Shown piece by piece: positions 22,489 through 31,531 of a DNA stretch of 64,000 nt. Origin of the DNA: Hymenobacter metallicola (GTDB taxonomy: Bacteria; Bacteroidota; Bacteroidia; Cytophagales; Hymenobacteraceae); the NCBI RefSeq assembly GCF_004745645.1, contig NZ_SRMB01000001.1, positions 372,001-436,000 of the forward strand, in the 5' to 3' direction. The number at the start of each line of letters is the position of its first letter. The first letter of the stretch is position 1. Below the pieces are notes generated by a model that searched no databases, was not told the origin of the DNA, and saw nothing but the letters and a program-made list of their open reading frames with translations. The translations under genes were made by a program, and so were the position numbers.

Positions 22489-22532
22489 CAAACAAAAAGC
22501 CTAACCTGGAAGCAGGTTGGGCTTTTTGTTTG
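22489..22532. terminator. Bidirectional terminator between tRNA-Leu and the NFACT gene
   Basis: CAAACAAAAAGCC-t-AACCTG pairs with CAGGTT-g-GGCTTTTTGTTTG around a short loop. A-rich and T-rich flanks make it work on both strands, for the tRNA and for the minus-strand gene ending at 22606. Confidence 0.85.
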
Positions 22533-22605
22533 GCCCTGGATGAAGCATTTCCGGCAACAGGGCAGATGGCAGCCGCCATTCGATACGCTTCTCGGTGGCC
22601 GGTTC

Positions 22606-24156
22606 TTACTGAACCCGCTCGAAGGGGTTGGCGGGTACTACCAGCACCACCCGCTCCCGTTCCACTACTACCTGTCCGGCTACGGCACCTTTGCGCTTGC
22701 GCACAAACTTCTTGGGCGTCACGGTTACCGGGCAGAGGGAGTCGTTTTTGCGGCGGGAATACCAGGCGGCCAGCTGGGCGGCCCGCTCCACCACGGGCTC
22801 GGGGGTGGTCTGCCCCGGCTTTTGCTTGATAACCACGTGGGAGCCGGTTACGTCCTTGGCGTGCAGCCACAGGTCGTCTTTGTGGGCGTAGCGCTGGGTG
22901 AGCAGGTCGTTGTTCTGGGCATTGCGGCCCACCAGAATGGTGTAGCCGCTGTCGGTAAACACCTTGAAAGGCAGCTCGGCCGCCTCCTTGGCTTTGGTTT
23001 CGGGTTGCAGGTCGTGGGTTTTGCGCCAAGTGCGCAGGCTGCGTAGGTCCGTGATGCTGGCTAGCTCCTCCAGGCGCTCTAGGCACCACAAGGCCTCCGT
23101 CTCGCGCCGCTCCACGCGCTCCTGCAGCTGCTCGGTTTCGATCTTCTGGTTTTTGGCCTTGCGGTACAGATTCTGAGCCGTGCGCTGGGGTGTTTCAGTG
23201 GCCTTGAGCTTGAGGGTGCGCCGCTGGTCGTTCTGGTAAAAATCCACGACCTCCACCTGCGTGGCGCCGGCCGGAATCTGCGTCAGGTTGGCCATAATCA
23301 GGTCGGCGGTTTGGCGGTAGCCGGCCGTGTGCTCCAGCGCGTAGAGGCGGGTGCGGGCCTGGCTGGCGCTGACGGTAGCTTCTTCGGCTCGTTTCTCCAG
23401 TTCCTGCCGCACCTGTCGCAGCTCGGTTTCGTAGGCCCGCCGCCCCAGCGTCAGGGGCACAAACAGGCGCAGGGCTGCCACGGGGTCGGGGGGCAGGGTC
23501 TGCTCTACTTCACCGATGGGCAGCAAGGTCAGGCGGGTTTTGCCCTCAATGGCCGTCAGGTAGAAGTGGGCCGGGTTTTCCAGCTGGGCCACCACTTGCT
23601 GCACCAGCTGCTGGCGCTGTGCTGGGTTGGCCGCGTCGTAGCCGTGGGCACGCAGGTAGCGGGGCGGCACGTCGCCCAGGGCCGGGAAGCTGCGGAGCGG
23701 GTTTAGCGGGTCGGGGGCTGGCTCGGGGGCCGGGGCCAGGTCGGCGTCGGCCAGGTAGCGCTGGTGAAACAGCTCGGCCCCGGCCTCGGGGGAGGAGCGA
23801 AACACCGCATTTGGGCGCGGTCCGTAGAGCTTGAACAGCAGGGTCGCGTCGTCGCTGAAGCGCAGGCGCAAGACCCGGTCGTGGGGAAATACGCTCACCT
23901 CGGCCACTGTTTTGCCCAGCAGGCCGGGCAGCAGGTCCACCGAATTGGTGCGGGCCCGGTGAAAGGTTTCGGGCAGGGCCAGGGCCGTGAAGCCCGCCGA
24001 CAGCTGGGCCTTGACCCAGAACTCCGCCGTGCCATTGGTCAGCCCGACAACCAACTCATCCTTTTCCTGCGAAAAACACGTGGCTACGGTAAAACCAGCC
24101 AACTGCTGGGTAAGGGCCGGGGCCAGCTGGCGCAGGAAGTAATAGTTATTGTGCAT
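22606..24156 (-). CDS. rqcH: NFACT family protein (RqcH/Rqc2 homologue)
   Basis: 516 residues. The N-terminal NFACT-N domain (about 1-200) starts MHNNYYFLRQLAPALTQQLA. A coiled coil follows (about 245-390, with ELRQVRQELEKRAEEATVSA and an Arg/Glu-rich second helix). The C-terminal NFACT-R domain (about 410-510) has DDLWLHAKDVTGSHVVIK and PVTVTPKKFVRKRKGA. Homologues bind stalled 50S subunits carrying peptidyl-tRNA and add alanine tails for degradation. Bacteroidota members are shorter and divergent at the N-terminus, so the gene symbol is by homology. It acts in the cytosol and is a single gene. Confidence 0.88.
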   Translation of the reverse strand: MHNNYYFLRQLAPALTQQLAGFTVATCFSQEKDELVVGLTNGTAEFWVKAQLSAGFTALALPETFHRARTNSVDLLPGLLGKTVAEVSVFPHDRVLRLRFSDDATLLFKLYGPRPNAVFRSSPEAGAELFHQRYLADADLAPAPEPAPDPLNPLRSFPALGDVPPRYLRAHGYDAANPAQRQQLVQQVVAQLENPAHFYLTAIEGKTRLTLLPIGEVEQTLPPDPVAALRLFVPLTLGRRAYETELRQVRQELEKRAEEATVSASQARTRLYALEHTAGYRQTADLIMANLTQIPAGATQVEVVDFYQNDQRRTLKLKATETPQRTAQNLYRKAKNQKIETEQLQERVERRETEALWCLERLEELASITDLRSLRTWRKTHDLQPETKAKEAAELPFKVFTDSGYTILVGRNAQNNDLLTQRYAHKDDLWLHAKDVTGSHVVIKQKPGQTTPEPVVERAAQLAAWYSRRKNDSLCPVTVTPKKFVRKRKGAVAGQVVVERERVVLVVPANPFERVQ

Positions 24157-24346
24157 GGATACTCAGGGGAAAAAAGGGGCTCAGGCAACCGGCAGCACCT
24201 GGGCAAGACGCCGGAGGCGGGGCCAAGAATAGCAGGTGGGCGAAAACTTTGTAGGGGAGGGGTGCAACTATTTGGGCCAGTACTGAATCATGCAACAGCC
24301 AAAGGCTGCCAACGCCTGACCACCGCTACCTGTTGCTATTCGTACC

Positions 24347-24826
24347 ATGAAATCAACTCTACTATTTCTTACGCTCACTTTGGTGGGATCCGCCTGCCAG
24401 AAAACGGCCATCGACCCAGAAGCGGCCCCCCAGGATTTCGCCGTAGACTTTAACAAGGACTTTGGACTCCACCATCGGCAACAGGCTACGCTGCCCGCCA
24501 CCAGCGGAGCCGAACTCACCCTGCGGCTGGAAGAGCTGCATACCTCCTTTTGCCCCGAGGGGATGATGTGCATAGTGGGTCCGTCGGCGTGGCCGGTGCT
24601 AACCATATCGGATGCCAACGGCCAGCAGCAGCAGTTGACCTTGCCCAAGAACCAGGCTCGAACCTGGAGCGGAACCTGGTTGGACACGGCCAGCATACGG
24701 GCCAACGGCCGCCGGTACCTGCTCACCTATACCCAGTGGGACCTCGAGCGGGTGCCCGCTAAGGGCAAAGGGCCCGCCAAAGCCGACTGGGTGCTCTGGT
24801 TTCACGTCGACAAGGCCAATCGGTAG
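24347..24826 (+). CDS. Putative lipoprotein of unknown function
   Basis: 159 residues. The signal MKSTLLFLTLTLVGSAC ends in a lipobox (VGSAC), so it is probably lipid-anchored. The mature part is a small beta-rich domain, with LTLRLEELHTSFCPEGMMC, whose two cysteines may pair, and RYLLTYTQWDLERVP near the end. I do not recognise a named family, although short Bacteroidota lipoproteins with this CP.g..C pattern are common. It is a single gene converging on the MBL-fold gene 9 bases away. Confidence 0.75.
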   Translation: MKSTLLFLTLTLVGSACQKTAIDPEAAPQDFAVDFNKDFGLHHRQQATLPATSGAELTLRLEELHTSFCPEGMMCIVGPSAWPVLTISDANGQQQQLTLPKNQARTWSGTWLDTASIRANGRRYLLTYTQWDLERVPAKGKGPAKADWVLWFHVDKANR

Positions 24827-24835
24827 CGTTGCCAG

Positions 24836-25603
24836 CTACAGCGTCACCTGTAGTCCATCGTAAGCCAGGCGGATGAAGTCGGGCAGGGTGGCTTCTACCT
24901 CGCGGTGCTTGCCGAGCTGGTGGCCAATGTGGGTCAGGTAGCCCACGCGCGGGGCCAGATCGGTGAGAATGTCGACGGCTTCGGGCAGGGAGTAGTGAGA
25001 AATGTGCTGCTCGTGGCGCAGGGCGTTCAGCACAATTATTTCCGAGCCCCGCACCCGCTCCATCGACTCCGGCGACAGGTAGTTTGCATCGGTAATGTAG
25101 GTGAAGTTGCCAATCCGAAAACCCAGCACCGGCAGCTTGTAGTGCTGGGCCCGGATGGGGTGCACTTCCACGCCCTCCACCAGAAAGCTTTCCGTGTCGC
25201 TCAGAATCGGCATGGTTTGCACCTTGGGCACGCCCGGGTACTTGTGCTCGGCAAAGATGTAGGCGTATTCCCGCCGCAGCTGGTCCAGCACCCGGGGCTC
25301 GGCGTACACGGGCATGTCCTGCTGCTGCTTGAAGTTGTAGGCCCGGATGTCGTCCATGCCGGCCGTGTGGTCTTTGTGCTCGTGGGTGAATACCAGCGCG
25401 TCCAGGTGGTCGATGCGGGCCCGCAGCACCTGCTGCCGAAAGTCGGGCCCCGAGTCGATAATCAGGCTCTTGCCCTGCGTCTGGATATGCACCGACACGC
25501 GCAAGCGCTTGTCGCGGTAATCCACTGAGCTGCACACGGCACAGTGGCAGCCTATCATGGGCACCCCCTGCGACGTACCGGTACCAAGAAACGTGACTTG
25601 CAC
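24836..25603 (-). CDS. MBL-fold metallo-hydrolase (PhnP-like)
   Basis: I prefer the GTG at 25603 (255 residues, VQVTFLGTGTSQGVPMIGC); a TTG at 25627 is also in frame but lies in an inverted repeat. The metal motif is THEHKDHTAGMDD (about 76-88). The distal zinc cluster is IGCHCAVCSS near the N-terminus, as in PhnP. More ligands are in ITDANYL, NALRHEQH and THIGHQ. PhnP cleaves cyclic phosphodiesters of ribose, but this family also includes members with no phosphonate link, and no phn genes are near, so the substrate is open. It is cytosolic. Confidence 0.88.
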   Translation of the reverse strand: MQVTFLGTGTSQGVPMIGCHCAVCSSVDYRDKRLRVSVHIQTQGKSLIIDSGPDFRQQVLRARIDHLDALVFTHEHKDHTAGMDDIRAYNFKQQQDMPVYAEPRVLDQLRREYAYIFAEHKYPGVPKVQTMPILSDTESFLVEGVEVHPIRAQHYKLPVLGFRIGNFTYITDANYLSPESMERVRGSEIIVLNALRHEQHISHYSLPEAVDILTDLAPRVGYLTHIGHQLGKHREVEATLPDFIRLAYDGLQVTL

Positions 25604-25622
25604 TTCGTCTGAATTAGCAACT

Positions 25623-25691
25623 AGCAAGTAAGAATCAGGAACGAAGGGATTCCGCTTTCGTGCGCTCCTTCATTCCTGATTCTTACCTGCT
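25623..25691. repeat. Long imperfect inverted repeat
   Basis: AGCAAGTAAGAATCAGGAA at the left is complemented by TTCCTGATTCTTACCTGCT at the right, with extra pairing (GAAGG/CCTTC) inside; arms are about 27 bases. It lies between the receiver gene's stop and the start of the MBL gene. It could act as a terminator of the receiver gene, but no U-tract is seen. Confidence 0.55.
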
Positions 25692-25708
25692 ATTTCTTAC
25701 GTAAAAGC

Positions 25709-26086
25709 TTATCCGATGTATTGTTTTACCACGCGTACGAGGGCATCAAAGTCGAGTGGTTTGGGTAGGTAGTCGGTTACGCCAGCTTCGCGGAATTGCT
25801 CCATCGAGTAATTATTGGCGTTGCCGGTAATGGCAATAATCGGAATCTGGGCAATGCGTGGGTCGGCGTTGCGGCGAATTTCCCGGGTGCACTCCATGCC
25901 GTCCTTTACCGGAATATTAATGTCCATCAGCACGCAGTCGATGGGTTGCGACTCGACCTGTTTGATTACTTCCCCGCCATTTTTAGCCGATACGATTCGG
26001 TATTTCTGGAGCTCCAGAATTTTCTTGGTCAGGTTTAAAATAACAGAGCTATCCTCTGCTATCAGGATGGTTTTAGAATCAGCCAT
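25709..26086 (-). CDS. Single-domain response regulator (CheY-like)
   Basis: 125 residues, only a receiver. The acidic pocket is AEDSS near residue 10, the phosphorylated Asp lies in CVLMDINIP at about 53, the Thr is in IIAITGNAN, and the Lys is in YLPKPLD. With no output domain it acts as a phosphate shuttle or by protein contact. Its gene begins 61 bases after the stop of the giant hybrid kinase on the same strand. It is therefore the likely partner or next step after that kinase's Hpt domain. Confidence 0.92.
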   Translation of the reverse strand: MADSKTILIAEDSSVILNLTKKILELQKYRIVSAKNGGEVIKQVESQPIDCVLMDINIPVKDGMECTREIRRNADPRIAQIPIIAITGNANNYSMEQFREAGVTDYLPKPLDFDALVRVVKQYIG

Positions 26087-26147
26087 GGGAAAGAAAGTTT
26101 ACGGTCGGAAGTGGTAAGGAAGGGTCGGTTACAAATTACTACGGCAT

Positions 26148-29100
26148 TTACTCGCTCTGGGTAACAGCCTGATACGTTTTGGTAAAGACGCCGAAGTGGT
26201 GCATGATAGTGCGAAAATCCCGTTCTACGTGGTCAAGTTGGCCTTTTTTTAGGTCATGTTCCAAGCTTTTCACGTGTTCGGCCAGCTCATTGATGCCCAA
26301 CGTGAAGCCCGTACCCTTGAGCTGGTGCAGGTGGGGCAGGATCTGCTCGTACTGCTGTTGGTCCACCAAAGCCTGCGCTTCGCTGAGCACCTGCCCGGCT
26401 TCCTGTTCAAAATCAGCGTAGAGCTGGGCGGCAAATTCGGCCCCGCCCAGCTGCCGCAACTGGTCCAGTACTTCCGGATCGATGAAGACAACTTCCTCGG
26501 GCTCGGCTGGGGCAGCAGCAGCCGTATCGTAGGGCACCTCGGGCTCGGCCACCGGCGTTTCCGGGGGGGCGTCGGGGGCGGCCGAGAGGTGCAGGGCGGC
26601 CAGCCGCTCGTTGGCCCCGGTCCAGCGCAGCAGCACGGTGTAGAGGTCCTGCGACTTGACGGGCTTGGAGATGTAGTCGTCCATACCCTGCTGCACAAAC
26701 CGCTCGGCGTCCTCCTTCATCGAGTAGGCCGTCATGGCCACAATGGGGGGGCACTGCCGGCCCAACCGCTGCCGGATTTCGTGCATGGCCGTGATGCCGT
26801 CCATTTCGGGCATCTGAATGTCCATGAAAATCAGCTCGTAGTTGCCGGTTGGGGCCGTTGCTTTGCTGATGGCCTCAAACCCGTCGCTGGCCACGTCGAT
26901 CTGGCAGCCCAGCTTGTCGAGCAGGCGCACGGCCACTTTCTGGTTGATGGGGTTGTCGTCGACGAGCAGCACCCGCGGGGCCGTTTCCAGGCGCATGATT
27001 TCGTGGCTCCGGTCGCGGGAAGCCACGCGCTCCTGCACGATTTCCTCTTCGTTGTAGGCCACCCGGCAGCGCATCGTAAACCAGAAGGTGGACCCGTCGT
27101 CGGTGTTGGAAATCATGCCGATTTCCCCGCCCAACAGCTCGGCCAATTGCTTGCTGATGGCCAGCCCCAGGCCCGTGCCCCCGAAGGCCTTGGTGGGCGT
27201 CGTGTCGAGTTGGGTGAAATTGGTGAACAGCAGCTTGGCATTAGCCGGCGAAATCCCGATGCCCGAGTCCTGCACGGCGAAGCGCAGGGTATGCTCAATG
27301 CCGTCCGTGGATACCGACGAGACGATGATGCTCACCGTGCCGGCCGCCGTGAACTTAATGGCGTTGGAAGTCAGGTTGCTCAGGATCTGCAGCACCCGGG
27401 TTTCGTCCGTAATGATGAAGCGCGGGGTGTGCGGGGTGATATGGTAGGTGAATTTGAGGTGCTTCTGGTTGGCGCGGTTGGCAAACAGCGAGTGAATCTT
27501 TTCCAGGGTGTAGTGCAGGTCGATGCCCGACTCATTGAGCTGGAGCTTGCCGGCCTGAATCTTGGAGAGGTCCAGAATATCATTCAGAATCGTGAGGAGC
27601 GCGTCGCTCGACTTGCGCAGCGTGTCCACGTACTCTTCCTGCTCTTCCGAGGCCACGGTCTGGTGCAGCAAGTCAATCATGCCGATAATACCGTTCATGG
27701 GGGTGCGCAGCTCGTGGCTCATGTTGGCCAGGAATTGCGTCTTGGCTTCGAGTGCCGTTTCGGCTTCCTCCTTGGCCTGGCGCAGGTCGTCCTGCATCTG
27801 CTTCAGCTCGGTAATGTCGCGCCCGATGCCTTCCGTGCCGGCCGGTCCGTCGTTGACCATGCGCGCATTCACCAGCACACTGACCGCATGCCCCTGCTTG
27901 TGGCGCATGTCGATTTCGATGTTGCGAGCTTCCCCGAACTGCTGAATGCTGGCCAGCAAGTCGTTGCGCTGCTCCGGGTGCACGTAGTAGTCCATGATGG
28001 GCGTGCCAATCACCTCTTCGGGCTCGTAGCCCAGCATGTCGTGCACCGAAGGACTGACCAGGGTTAGCACTCCCTTGCCGTCGGTGCGGTAGTACACGTC
28101 CTGGAACGACTCGAAAATGGCCCGGAACTTCTCTTCCTGGGCGGCCAGCTCCAGCTGGGAGCGTTTTTTCTCGGTGATGTCGTGGGCCATGCCCGAAATT
28201 TCCTCGAAGGTGCCGTCGTCCAGGTAAATCGGGTTGAGGTAGACTTCGCGCCAGGTATCCTGGCCCCGCAGGTCGCGCCCGCGCACCTCGAAGCGCTGGG
28301 GCTGGCCCTGAAACGCCCGGCGGTAATTTTCCACAAAGGCCTCGCGGGCTTCTTCCTCCATCATGCCCAGATCGGCCTGCCAGAGATTCACGTTCAGGGA
28401 GGGGTACACGCCGTTGCGGCGCAGGAAGTAGGCCGAGTAGTTGCGGTTGAACGAGGTCAGGCGCGAGTGCATGTCCACCGACCACATCAGGTGGGAGCCG
28501 CTCTCGAAAATGGCGTTCAGGCGGGCATTCTGCTTGTTGATCTGCACCTCATTGCGCTTGCGCTCAATGGCCAGCGCCACCTGGTTGGAAATAAAGTGCA
28601 GAATCTCGATGTCGGCCGCCGAGTAGGCATCGGCCTTGTGGTAGTCCTGCACGGCAATGACGCCAATAATTCGCTCCCCGATGCTCAGGGGCGAGCAGAG
28701 CATGACTTCCGGCATCAGCCCGTAAGCCGTAATGGTTCCGTTGGCAATGAGCTCCTGCAGCTCGGGCCGCAGCAGATACTGGGGCCGCCCGGTGCGGATA
28801 ATGTATTCCGACACGCCCGACGAAAACGGCCGCGACACGAGGCCTTGCTCGCCCTGGATGTTCTGGTCGACGAAGTAGCTGAACTGCAGTTGGGTGCGCG
28901 CGTCGTCGCAGAGGGCAATGTAGAAGTTATTGGTTTCGATGATCTTGCTCAGCTCCCGGTGAATGGCTCCGTAGAGCGACTGTAAATCCTTGGAGCTGAT
29001 GGCCAGGTTGGCAATGCTATAGTATACCTTCTGCAGGCGCTCGGCCTTGATCCGGTCGGTGATGTCGTGCAGGATAGCGCGGGTGCTCACCGGCTCGTCG

Positions 29101-30260
29101 TCCTGCCAGGAACAGCTGATGGAGCCAATCAGGTGAATGGGCTTGCCGGTCTTGGTCAGAAAGACGGTTTCGAGCTTGTTGACTTTTTCGCCCTTGTAAA
29201 GGTTGCGTAGCTGGTAGAGGAGCTTGGCCTTGTAGTAGGGGTGCACCACGTCGCCCAGCGTCATTTGCGTCAGGTCTTCGTCGGTAAAGCCCAGCTTTTC
29301 CTTCCAGGCCTTGTTCACGAACAGGAAGCGGTTGTCGATGCTCAGGTTCTGAATCAGGTCGTGGGCGTTGTCCAGAAAGTCCTGCAGGCGGTGGCGGTTG
29401 TCGGTCAGGGCCCGGGCCGCCACGTGCCGGTCGGTGTAGTCGCGGCCCACCACAAACATGCCGGTGATATGGCCGTCGAAGTCGCGGGAGAACTCGGCGT
29501 GCCAGTACACCATGCGCGTCTGGCCCGACTTGGTGATGATGGCCCGTTCGTAAAAATCCTGGAGCTGCTCGGTTTCAATGCAGGTCAGGTAGGCCTTGTA
29601 GAGCTTCTCCCGGTCGGGTGCCGGGGTAAAGGTTTCGTGGAAATTGCGGCCGATAATTTCTTCCCGGGTGTACTCGGTGTAGTGCAGAAAGAAGTCGTTG
29701 ACGTCCTCGATATTGCCATGGCGGTCGGCGCGCACGTAGCTCAGGTTGGTGCGGCTCAGCAAGTCGCGCAGCTGCTGCTGGGTGCGGTCCAGCACCTGCT
29801 GCTGCGTAAACGTCTCGTGGCGGCGCTGGCCCTGGGTAACGTCGCGCAGGGTGAGCTGAACCCGGTGCTGGCCCTCGGCCACGGTCACGCGGTGCAGGGT
29901 CACCCAGGCATCGAGTGATGTAAAGTCGCTGTGTCGGCCGTACCACCATTTCGAGAATTTGGTGCCGGTCTGGGCCGTGTGCAGCACCGCTTCGTGCAGC
30001 ATCTGCTCCGACAGCCAGTGGTCGTGCCGTTCCTCCTGCGGGGGCACGGCAAAGGCCATCAGGCCCGCGCTCAGCAGCTCCGGGCGGGTCGTGCCCAGCA
30101 GGCGCAGCGCCGTTTGGTTGCAGTCGACCAGCCCGCCCTGCTCGTTGTAGAGAAGCATAGCGTCGTAGGCTTCCTCAAAAAGGGCGCGGTAAAAGTCAGC
30201 ACTGGAAGCCGGGGCAGCTCCCGGCGCTGAGGTAGCCGGTGTTACAGAGTGAATCGGCAT
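26148..30260 (-). CDS. Multi-PAS/GAF hybrid histidine kinase with receiver and Hpt domains
   Basis: 1370 residues, with no membrane span seen, so it is probably cytosolic. In order: PAS (about 25-150), PAS (170-290), PAS (295-415), GAF (415-565), PAS (580-710), PAS (710-830), HisKA with FLANMSHELRTPMNGIIGM (His near 849), HATPase with NLTSNAIKFT (about 965) and GTGLGLAIS (about 1028), receiver (about 1090-1210, FMDIQMPEMDG with Asp near 1146) and Hpt (1270-1360, HQLKGTGF with His near 1314). This is a full phosphorelay in one chain. It probably hands phosphate to the lone receiver downstream. The five sensory domains suggest redox, light or small-molecule input; no ligand can be named. Confidence 0.93.
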   Translation of the reverse strand: MPIHSVTPATSAPGAAPASSADFYRALFEEAYDAMLLYNEQGGLVDCNQTALRLLGTTRPELLSAGLMAFAVPPQEERHDHWLSEQMLHEAVLHTAQTGTKFSKWWYGRHSDFTSLDAWVTLHRVTVAEGQHRVQLTLRDVTQGQRRHETFTQQQVLDRTQQQLRDLLSRTNLSYVRADRHGNIEDVNDFFLHYTEYTREEIIGRNFHETFTPAPDREKLYKAYLTCIETEQLQDFYERAIITKSGQTRMVYWHAEFSRDFDGHITGMFVVGRDYTDRHVAARALTDNRHRLQDFLDNAHDLIQNLSIDNRFLFVNKAWKEKLGFTDEDLTQMTLGDVVHPYYKAKLLYQLRNLYKGEKVNKLETVFLTKTGKPIHLIGSISCSWQDDEPVSTRAILHDITDRIKAERLQKVYYSIANLAISSKDLQSLYGAIHRELSKIIETNNFYIALCDDARTQLQFSYFVDQNIQGEQGLVSRPFSSGVSEYIIRTGRPQYLLRPELQELIANGTITAYGLMPEVMLCSPLSIGERIIGVIAVQDYHKADAYSAADIEILHFISNQVALAIERKRNEVQINKQNARLNAIFESGSHLMWSVDMHSRLTSFNRNYSAYFLRRNGVYPSLNVNLWQADLGMMEEEAREAFVENYRRAFQGQPQRFEVRGRDLRGQDTWREVYLNPIYLDDGTFEEISGMAHDITEKKRSQLELAAQEEKFRAIFESFQDVYYRTDGKGVLTLVSPSVHDMLGYEPEEVIGTPIMDYYVHPEQRNDLLASIQQFGEARNIEIDMRHKQGHAVSVLVNARMVNDGPAGTEGIGRDITELKQMQDDLRQAKEEAETALEAKTQFLANMSHELRTPMNGIIGMIDLLHQTVASEEQEEYVDTLRKSSDALLTILNDILDLSKIQAGKLQLNESGIDLHYTLEKIHSLFANRANQKHLKFTYHITPHTPRFIITDETRVLQILSNLTSNAIKFTAAGTVSIIVSSVSTDGIEHTLRFAVQDSGIGISPANAKLLFTNFTQLDTTPTKAFGGTGLGLAISKQLAELLGGEIGMISNTDDGSTFWFTMRCRVAYNEEEIVQERVASRDRSHEIMRLETAPRVLLVDDNPINQKVAVRLLDKLGCQIDVASDGFEAISKATAPTGNYELIFMDIQMPEMDGITAMHEIRQRLGRQCPPIVAMTAYSMKEDAERFVQQGMDDYISKPVKSQDLYTVLLRWTGANERLAALHLSAAPDAPPETPVAEPEVPYDTAAAAPAEPEEVVFIDPEVLDQLRQLGGAEFAAQLYADFEQEAGQVLSEAQALVDQQQYEQILPHLHQLKGTGFTLGINELAEHVKSLEHDLKKGQLDHVERDFRTIMHHFGVFTKTYQAVTQSE

Positions 30261-30330
30261 CGGGTAGGGTAGGCGGTCCGCGGCGGGGCTTGGCCCACCA
30301 CTACTGACCAGTACGCGAATTTTAACTCCT

Positions 30331-30347
30331 TAAATTTGTCAAAAATA
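30331..30347. promoter_or_regulatory. Overlapping divergent -7 boxes
   Basis: TAAATTTG (30331-30338, plus strand) and TATTTTTG (30347-30340, minus strand) both fit TAnnTTTG and lie back to back. The plus box faces the glycosyltransferase at 30407, the minus box faces the kinase at 30260. Confidence 0.5.
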
Positions 30348-30406
30348 TCCCAGATACTGCGTTTTCAAGGGCGATTCTGCTCCGAAAAAAGGCCGCTGAT
30401 TGCTCT

Positions 30407-31531
30407 ATGCGCACCCTTATCTTCACGGTAACCACCGACTTAAACTACGACCAGCGCATGCAGCGAATTTGCGGCAGCCTGGCCCGGCACGGCTACCAGG
30501 TGTTGCTCGTAGGACGCCAATGGCCTGCCTCCCAACCCCTGACAGTACAACCGTACCGGCAACACCGCTTACGCTGCTGGAACAATAAAGGCAAATTATT
30601 CTATTTAGAATTCAACCTGCGTCTGTTTTTCTATCTGCTAGGGCAGCGGGCGGCGGCCTGGTGCGCCATTGATCTGGACACGGCCCTGCCCGTGTGGCTG
30701 CGGGCCCGGGTGGCCGGGCAGCCTTTTGTGTATGACGCGCACGAGCTTTTCACGGAAGTGCCCGAAGTGGTAGCCCGGCCCGGCATTCAGCGGCTGTGGC
30801 GCGCCGTCGAGCGGTTTGTGGTGCCCCGCACCACGCTGGCCTACACCGTGGGGCCAGCCCTGGCGCGGGTGTTCGAGCAGCGCTACCAGCGGCCCTTTGC
30901 CGTGGTGCGCAACATTAGTCGCCTCGGGGCCGAACTGCCCCCCGCGCCGGTTGCCGCGCCCCCCGACGGGTATATTTTGTACCAGGGAGCCTTGAATGCG
31001 GGCCGGGGCTTGGAAGCCTTGCTCGAGGCCATGCCCGCGGTGGCGGGCCGGTTGGTGCTGTGCGGGGAAGGAGACTTGTCGGAAGACCTGCGTGCCCGCG
31101 CCGCCCGCCTGGGCCTGCTCGATTCCGGTAAAGTTGAATTCCGGGGCTACGTACTGCCCGAGGCGCTGCGGGCGGTGACGAGCCAGGCGGCGGTAGGTAT
31201 TATGCTGCTCGAAAACCAGGGCCTGAGCTATTATTATTCCCTGGCCAATAAATTTTTCGACTACCTGCACGCCGGGATTCCCCAACTCATCGTCGATTTT
31301 CCGGAGTACCGCTACCTCAATCAGCAGTACGAAGTGGCCGAGGTTGTGGAGCTGACGCCTGAATCTATTGCTGGGGCCCTGAACGGGCTGCTGCGCGACA
31401 ACCCGGCCCGCTACCACGAGCTGGCCCAGAACTGCCGCCGGGCCCGGCAGGCCTTCAACTGGCAACAGGAAGAGCACCACCTGTTGGCCCTCTACCAGAG
31501 CCTGTGGGCTCCTCACACCACTCCTGCATGA
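30407..31531 (+). CDS. Glycosyltransferase family 4 protein
   Basis: 374 residues with the two-domain GT-B fold. The N-terminal part has TVTTDLNYDQRMQRICGSLA, typical of GT4 acceptor domains, and FVYDAHELFTEVPEV. The C-terminal nucleotide-sugar part has YILYQGALNAGRGLEALLEA (donor phosphate region), KVEFRGYV and SLANKFFDYLHAGIPQLI, the E-x7-E-like region being degenerate. It probably adds a sugar to a surface glycan or small molecule; substrate unknown. The stop overlaps the miaA start (ATGA), so the two genes are translationally coupled although unrelated in function. Confidence 0.88.
   Translation: MRTLIFTVTTDLNYDQRMQRICGSLARHGYQVLLVGRQWPASQPLTVQPYRQHRLRCWNNKGKLFYLEFNLRLFFYLLGQRAAAWCAIDLDTALPVWLRARVAGQPFVYDAHELFTEVPEVVARPGIQRLWRAVERFVVPRTTLAYTVGPALARVFEQRYQRPFAVVRNISRLGAELPPAPVAAPPDGYILYQGALNAGRGLEALLEAMPAVAGRLVLCGEGDLSEDLRARAARLGLLDSGKVEFRGYVLPEALRAVTSQAAVGIMLLENQGLSYYYSLANKFFDYLHAGIPQLIVDFPEYRYLNQQYEVAEVVELTPESIAGALNGLLRDNPARYHELAQNCRRARQAFNWQQEEHHLLALYQSLWAPHTTPA

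Noticed and set aside
22232..23089. 285-codon open frame through the tRNA-Leu and the NFACT 3' end
   Set aside because: It would run antisense through a good tRNA and a terminator, and the product is Arg/Gly-rich without motifs.
24836..25603. Phosphonate-degradation enzyme PhnP proper
   Set aside because: The zinc cluster resembles PhnP, but no phosphonate genes are near, so only the fold is named.
26256..28067. 603-codon open frame on the plus strand opposite the hybrid kinase
   Set aside because: The kinase on the other strand carries complete PAS, kinase, receiver and Hpt motifs; the plus frame has no motifs and a shadow-like composition.
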